The translations under genes were made by a program, and so were the position numbers. From Gammaproteobacteria bacterium (lineage in GTDB: Bacteria > Pseudomonadota > Gammaproteobacteria > Ga0077536), in the NCBI GenBank assembly GCA_020849475.1, contig JADLGE010000033.1, forward strand, positions 42,571 to 106,570: a DNA stretch of 64,000 nt, in the 5' to 3' direction. Numbering within the stretch: the first letter of the stretch is position 1; the number at the start of each line of letters is the position of its first letter. Shown here in pieces: positions 61,196 through 64,000 of this stretch. The notes under the pieces were generated by a model that saw only the letters and a program-made list of their open reading frames with translations, had not been told where the DNA came from and did not search any database.

Positions 61196-62413
61196 GTGAA
61201 ACCCGTAGATCTCAAAGACCCCGACCTCTACCTGCACGGCGTGCCCTATGGGCTGCTCGCGGACATGCGTCGCGCCGCGCCGCTGCACTGGAATCCTGAA
61301 AGCGATGGCGCCGGTTTCTGGTCGGTGCTGCGCTACGACGACATCGTTGCCATCTCCAAAGATCCCGAAACGTTTTCCTCCGCCTACGCCAACGGCGGTC
61401 ACCGCATCTTCAACGAGAACGAGCGCGGCGTAGCAGAGCTCGGTGACGCCGGTATCGGCATTCCGTTCATCTCCACTGACCCACCGCTGCACCGTTGGTA
61501 TCGCGCCGCGGTGCTGCCGGGTTTGAAGCTTGGCCGCGTGCGCGAGATGGGCGATCGCCTGCGCGCGCGTATCAAGCACCTCCTCGACGGCCTCGAGGGG
61601 CAGCAGGGTGAATTCGATTTCGTCGAACGCCTCGCCGCGCCTTTTCCGCTCATGACCCTCGCCGAATTGTTCGGCGTGCCGATGGACGACATCGACAAGC
61701 TCTACAACTGGTCGAACGCTTTGGTCGGCGAAGACGACCCGAGCCTGCGCGTATCGCCTGAGCAGATGGCGGCGACGCTGGGCGAAATGCTCGACTACGC
61801 CAATTTCATTTTCGATGCGCGCCGCAAAGAGCCGCAGGATGACATCCTGTCGATGCTGGCCCACGGCCAATTGAACGGCGAACCGATCAGCCGCGCCGAT
61901 TTTCTCGGCACCTTCATCCTGCTGCTGGTGGGCGGCAATGAAACCACGCGCAATTCCATCGCCCACGGCATGGTCGCCTTCACCGAGAACCGCGAGCAAT
62001 GGCGCCGACTGCGCGACAACCGCGCGCTGATGCCGGGCGCCGTACGTGAGATCGTGCGCTATGCGAGCCCGGTGTTTCACATGCGCCGCACCGCCACGCG
62101 CGACACCGTGGTCACCGGCCAGGCCGTCAAACAGGGCGACAAGGTCGTGCTGTGGTATATGGCCGGCAACCGCGACGAGCAGGCGTTTGCCGACCCGGAA
62201 CGCTTCGACATCGAGAGGCCAGGGCCGTTGCATGTCGGCTTTGGCACCGGCGAGCACACCTGTCTCGGCAATCGTCTGGCGGAAGTACAGATAGGCTTGA
62301 TGTTCGACGCCTTGCTCGATCGCATGCCCAATCTCCACATCAGCGGCCCTGGCCGCCGCATGCGTTCGAATTTCATCAACGGCTACCTGCACCTGCCGGC
62401 TTCACCAGCCTGA
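61196..62413 (+). CDS. Cytochrome P450
   Basis: A 405-residue soluble bacterial P450. The I-helix is LLVGGNETTRNSI, the K-helix Glu-x-x-Arg is in REIVRYASPV, and the heme loop is FGTGEHTCLGNRLA with the Cys ligand. The start is GTG at 61196. Bacterial P450s of this type with a CoA transferase often act in steroid, terpenoid or fatty-acid degradation. No ferredoxin or reductase gene is adjacent. Confidence 0.94.
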   Translation: MKPVDLKDPDLYLHGVPYGLLADMRRAAPLHWNPESDGAGFWSVLRYDDIVAISKDPETFSSAYANGGHRIFNENERGVAELGDAGIGIPFISTDPPLHRWYRAAVLPGLKLGRVREMGDRLRARIKHLLDGLEGQQGEFDFVERLAAPFPLMTLAELFGVPMDDIDKLYNWSNALVGEDDPSLRVSPEQMAATLGEMLDYANFIFDARRKEPQDDILSMLAHGQLNGEPISRADFLGTFILLLVGGNETTRNSIAHGMVAFTENREQWRRLRDNRALMPGAVREIVRYASPVFHMRRTATRDTVVTGQAVKQGDKVVLWYMAGNRDEQAFADPERFDIERPGPLHVGFGTGEHTCLGNRLAEVQIGLMFDALLDRMPNLHISGPGRRMRSNFINGYLHLPASPA

Positions 62414-62454
62414 GCCCGCAGTTCGCGCCGTCTAATTCCGAGGAAGCCCCTGTC

Positions 62455-63180
62455 ATGAGAATCCCTGCCCTGCTTGCGCTCTGCCTGTTGCTGAACGGCT
62501 GCATGAATCTTGGTGGCAACAACGTCGCCCGCGTCACCACCGACTACGCCGCGACGGTCAAGAAGGTCGGCCTGTTGTGCCTGGTCGATGACCAGATCAA
62601 CGTCAGCTATCTCACCTCTTCGGCCCAGGAGAGTTTCTTCTCGCGCGCCGCGCTGCCGGGCTGGGATATCAGTGCCCAGGTGTCCGGCATCATGACGCCG
62701 AACATGAAGCGCAAAGGTTTTGAAGTCATTCCGATTGCGCGCAGCGACGAACTGCTCGGCCTGTACGATTCGGACTTCAGCTATGCACGGACCGAACGCA
62801 TACACGAACAACTGGCAGCAATCGCCAAGGCCCAGGGCCTGGACATGGTGGTGGTGGTAGCGCGCAATGTCGACGCTGATCGCGTGACCAAGACCAACCA
62901 GAAAATTCGTGGCTACGGATTGCAGAAGGCTTTCGACACCGGCGCGTTTGCCTACGGCAGCATCTATGTCGAAGCCTATGACACGCGCAAATTCTTCGTG
63001 GTCGGCAAGGCCACCGGTTTTCAGTCGGCGCCGCTGCCCGACGGCCTGTGGCAAGGCAGCTTTGAAACCGCCAAGGGCACGGCCACCATTCCCGCGGAAA
63101 CGCAGGATGAGGTGGTCAAAGTGTTGAAGAAAGTGGTAGGCGACGCGGTCGCGATCGCGGCCCAGGAAGCCGGGGTGTAA
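62455..63180 (+). CDS. Putative lipoprotein of unknown function
   Basis: The 241-residue protein has a lipoprotein signal (ALCLLLNGCMN; lipid-bearing Cys at residue 16), so it is membrane anchored at the periplasmic side. No known domain is recognised in the rest; LDMVVVVARNVDADRV suggests an alpha/beta core. ATG at 62455 has AGGAAG 8 bases upstream. A longer reading into the P450 end is not real. It follows the P450 by 41 bases. Confidence 0.75.
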   Translation: MRIPALLALCLLLNGCMNLGGNNVARVTTDYAATVKKVGLLCLVDDQINVSYLTSSAQESFFSRAALPGWDISAQVSGIMTPNMKRKGFEVIPIARSDELLGLYDSDFSYARTERIHEQLAAIAKAQGLDMVVVVARNVDADRVTKTNQKIRGYGLQKAFDTGAFAYGSIYVEAYDTRKFFVVGKATGFQSAPLPDGLWQGSFETAKGTATIPAETQDEVVKVLKKVVGDAVAIAAQEAGV

Positions 63181-63200
63181 AACGGCCGGCCATCCCGTGT

Positions 63201-63222
63201 AGGTGCGAATGAATTCGCACCT
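63201..63222. repeat. Family A palindrome, extended
   Basis: AGGTGCGAAT-GA-ATTCGCACCT gives 10-base perfect arms. It lies 20 bases after the lipoprotein stop and before the hydrolase gene. Confidence 0.8.
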
Positions 63223-63323
63223 GCCTGAACCACCAGGCAACTCTCCGAACACGTCAGTGGTGTACGGACCACGCCCTGCGCTGCTATATAGCTTGGCAGC
63301 ACCATCAACGCAGGGGAGATGTC

Positions 63324-64000
63324 ATGAGCTATATCGATGTGGTCGACAAGGTCGAGGTGCCGAAGCCGGCGCGCTATTACACGCCACCCGCTTTCGAAAC
63401 GGTGTCGGGCATTCCGATAGCCTACCGCCGCCAGGGCAACGGCGAAGCCGTGGTGCTGCTGCATGGCGCCGGCTTCACGCGCATGTGGATTCCGCTCTAC
63501 CAGATGATGGCCGAGCGCTGCGATTTCATCGCGCCCGAGCAACCGGGCTTTGGCGAAACGCCGATGCCGAAGTGGTTTCGCAGTTTCGACGACCTGACCT
63601 TGCTCTACGACCAGCTCTTCACCCAACTCGGCCTCGAGCGCATTCATCTCATCGGCTTTTCCATGGGGGGCTGGGCGGCCGCTGAATTCGCCTCGTTCTA
63701 TCCGCGTCGCTTGAAGTCGCTGTCATTGATTACGCCGGTGGGCCTGCGCCTGCCGGACAATCCTGGTGTCGACATCTTTCAACTGCCGCCGGCCGAACTC
63801 ATGGACCGTCTGTTCGAAGACAAGGCGGTGATGATGGACTTCCTGCCCGACCCCAATAATTTCGACGAAGGCATCCATCTCTATTCCGAGTTCGCGGCGG
63901 CCGCGCGCCTGATGTGGGCGCCGCGTTACAACCTGGCGCTGGAACGACGACTGCAGCGGGTCACGTGTCCGAGCCTGGTGGTGGGCGCGGCGAACGACCG
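63324..64000 (+). CDS. Alpha/beta hydrolase, cut by the window end
   Basis: An open frame starting ATG at 63324 (AGGGGAGA 4 bases upstream) runs to the end without a stop, giving at least 225 residues. It shows LLHGAGFTRMW (oxyanion hole region), the nucleophile elbow GFSMGG with the catalytic Ser, and LSLITPVGLRLPDNPGV. The late part SLVVGAANDR should contain the catalytic Asp, and the His is beyond the window. It is probably an esterase or C-C hydrolase; partial. Confidence 0.85.
   Translation, partial: MSYIDVVDKVEVPKPARYYTPPAFETVSGIPIAYRRQGNGEAVVLLHGAGFTRMWIPLYQMMAERCDFIAPEQPGFGETPMPKWFRSFDDLTLLYDQLFTQLGLERIHLIGFSMGGWAAAEFASFYPRRLKSLSLITPVGLRLPDNPGVDIFQLPPAELMDRLFEDKAVMMDFLPDPNNFDEGIHLYSEFAAAARLMWAPRYNLALERRLQRVTCPSLVVGAAND

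Noticed and set aside
4553..63222. CRISPR-like array from the short repeats
   Set aside because: The copies are single or paired palindromes scattered over 60 kb, without regular spacers, leader or cas genes.

Overview
This is about 64 kb of high-GC, densely coding DNA with no intergenic stretch longer than about 300 bases and no tRNA, rRNA, CRISPR array or insertion sequence that I can see. A RapA-type RNA polymerase recycling ATPase, RecQ, malate synthase G and a gcvT-gcvH-gcvP order point to a Gammaproteobacterium, probably an environmental, metabolically versatile one; this placement is inference. Much of the window is accessory catabolism and electron transfer.

Left part (1-6797): a TTG-started hydantoinase/acetone-carboxylase type A subunit, a B subunit fused to an acetone-carboxylase-gamma-like zinc domain, and an enoyl-CoA hydratase, preceded by a 16-bp palindromic operator candidate; then a DUF3422 membrane protein on the other strand. 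Next (6946-18242, minus strand) comes the most striking locus. Seven tightly packed genes encode a 5-heme periplasmic cytochrome, an outer-membrane beta-barrel, two paralogous cytochromes with one CX4CH and four CX2CH motifs each, a flavoprotein/double cNMP-domain/four-cluster ferredoxin fusion, a bis-histidine diheme b-type membrane protein, and an FHA-transmembrane-decaheme fusion. This looks like a complete cytoplasm-to-outer-membrane electron path with two regulatory input domains. I know of no characterised system with this composition. Malate synthase G and a Cyc2-like fused cytochrome-porin lie just beyond it.

Middle part (22298-39378): a 7TM-DISM diguanylate cyclase, a secreted carboxymuconolactone-decarboxylase-fold protein, a second hydantoinase/oxoprolinase A+B pair, and, divergent from that pair, a nitrile-degradation operon (amidase, cobalt-type nitrile hydratase alpha with a His-rich leader, beta, accessory protein). 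Then follow an F420-type nitroreductase-fold protein, a HAD hydrolase, two tandem serralysin-like RTX metalloproteases, and a thiolase-like protein that lacks the usual nucleophilic cysteine.

Right part (39422-64000): an MMPL/RND exporter, two LLM-class (F420-type) oxidoreductases, several small or poorly known proteins, a TRAP-type binding protein with an RDD protein, RecQ, an SDR, a HIT protein, the glycine cleavage operon, a sulfotransferase-fold protein, RapA, and a CaiB-CoA transferase/cytochrome P450/lipoprotein/alpha-beta hydrolase group, the last cut by the window end.

Two families of short palindromic repeats are scattered between genes: family A (GTGCGAAT-GA-ATTCGCAC) and family B (GTCAGACT-GA-AGTCTGAC). 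They share the same 8-2-8 design with a GA centre, often sit right at stop codons, in two cases supply the stop codon, and twice combine in an A-B-B'-A composite.
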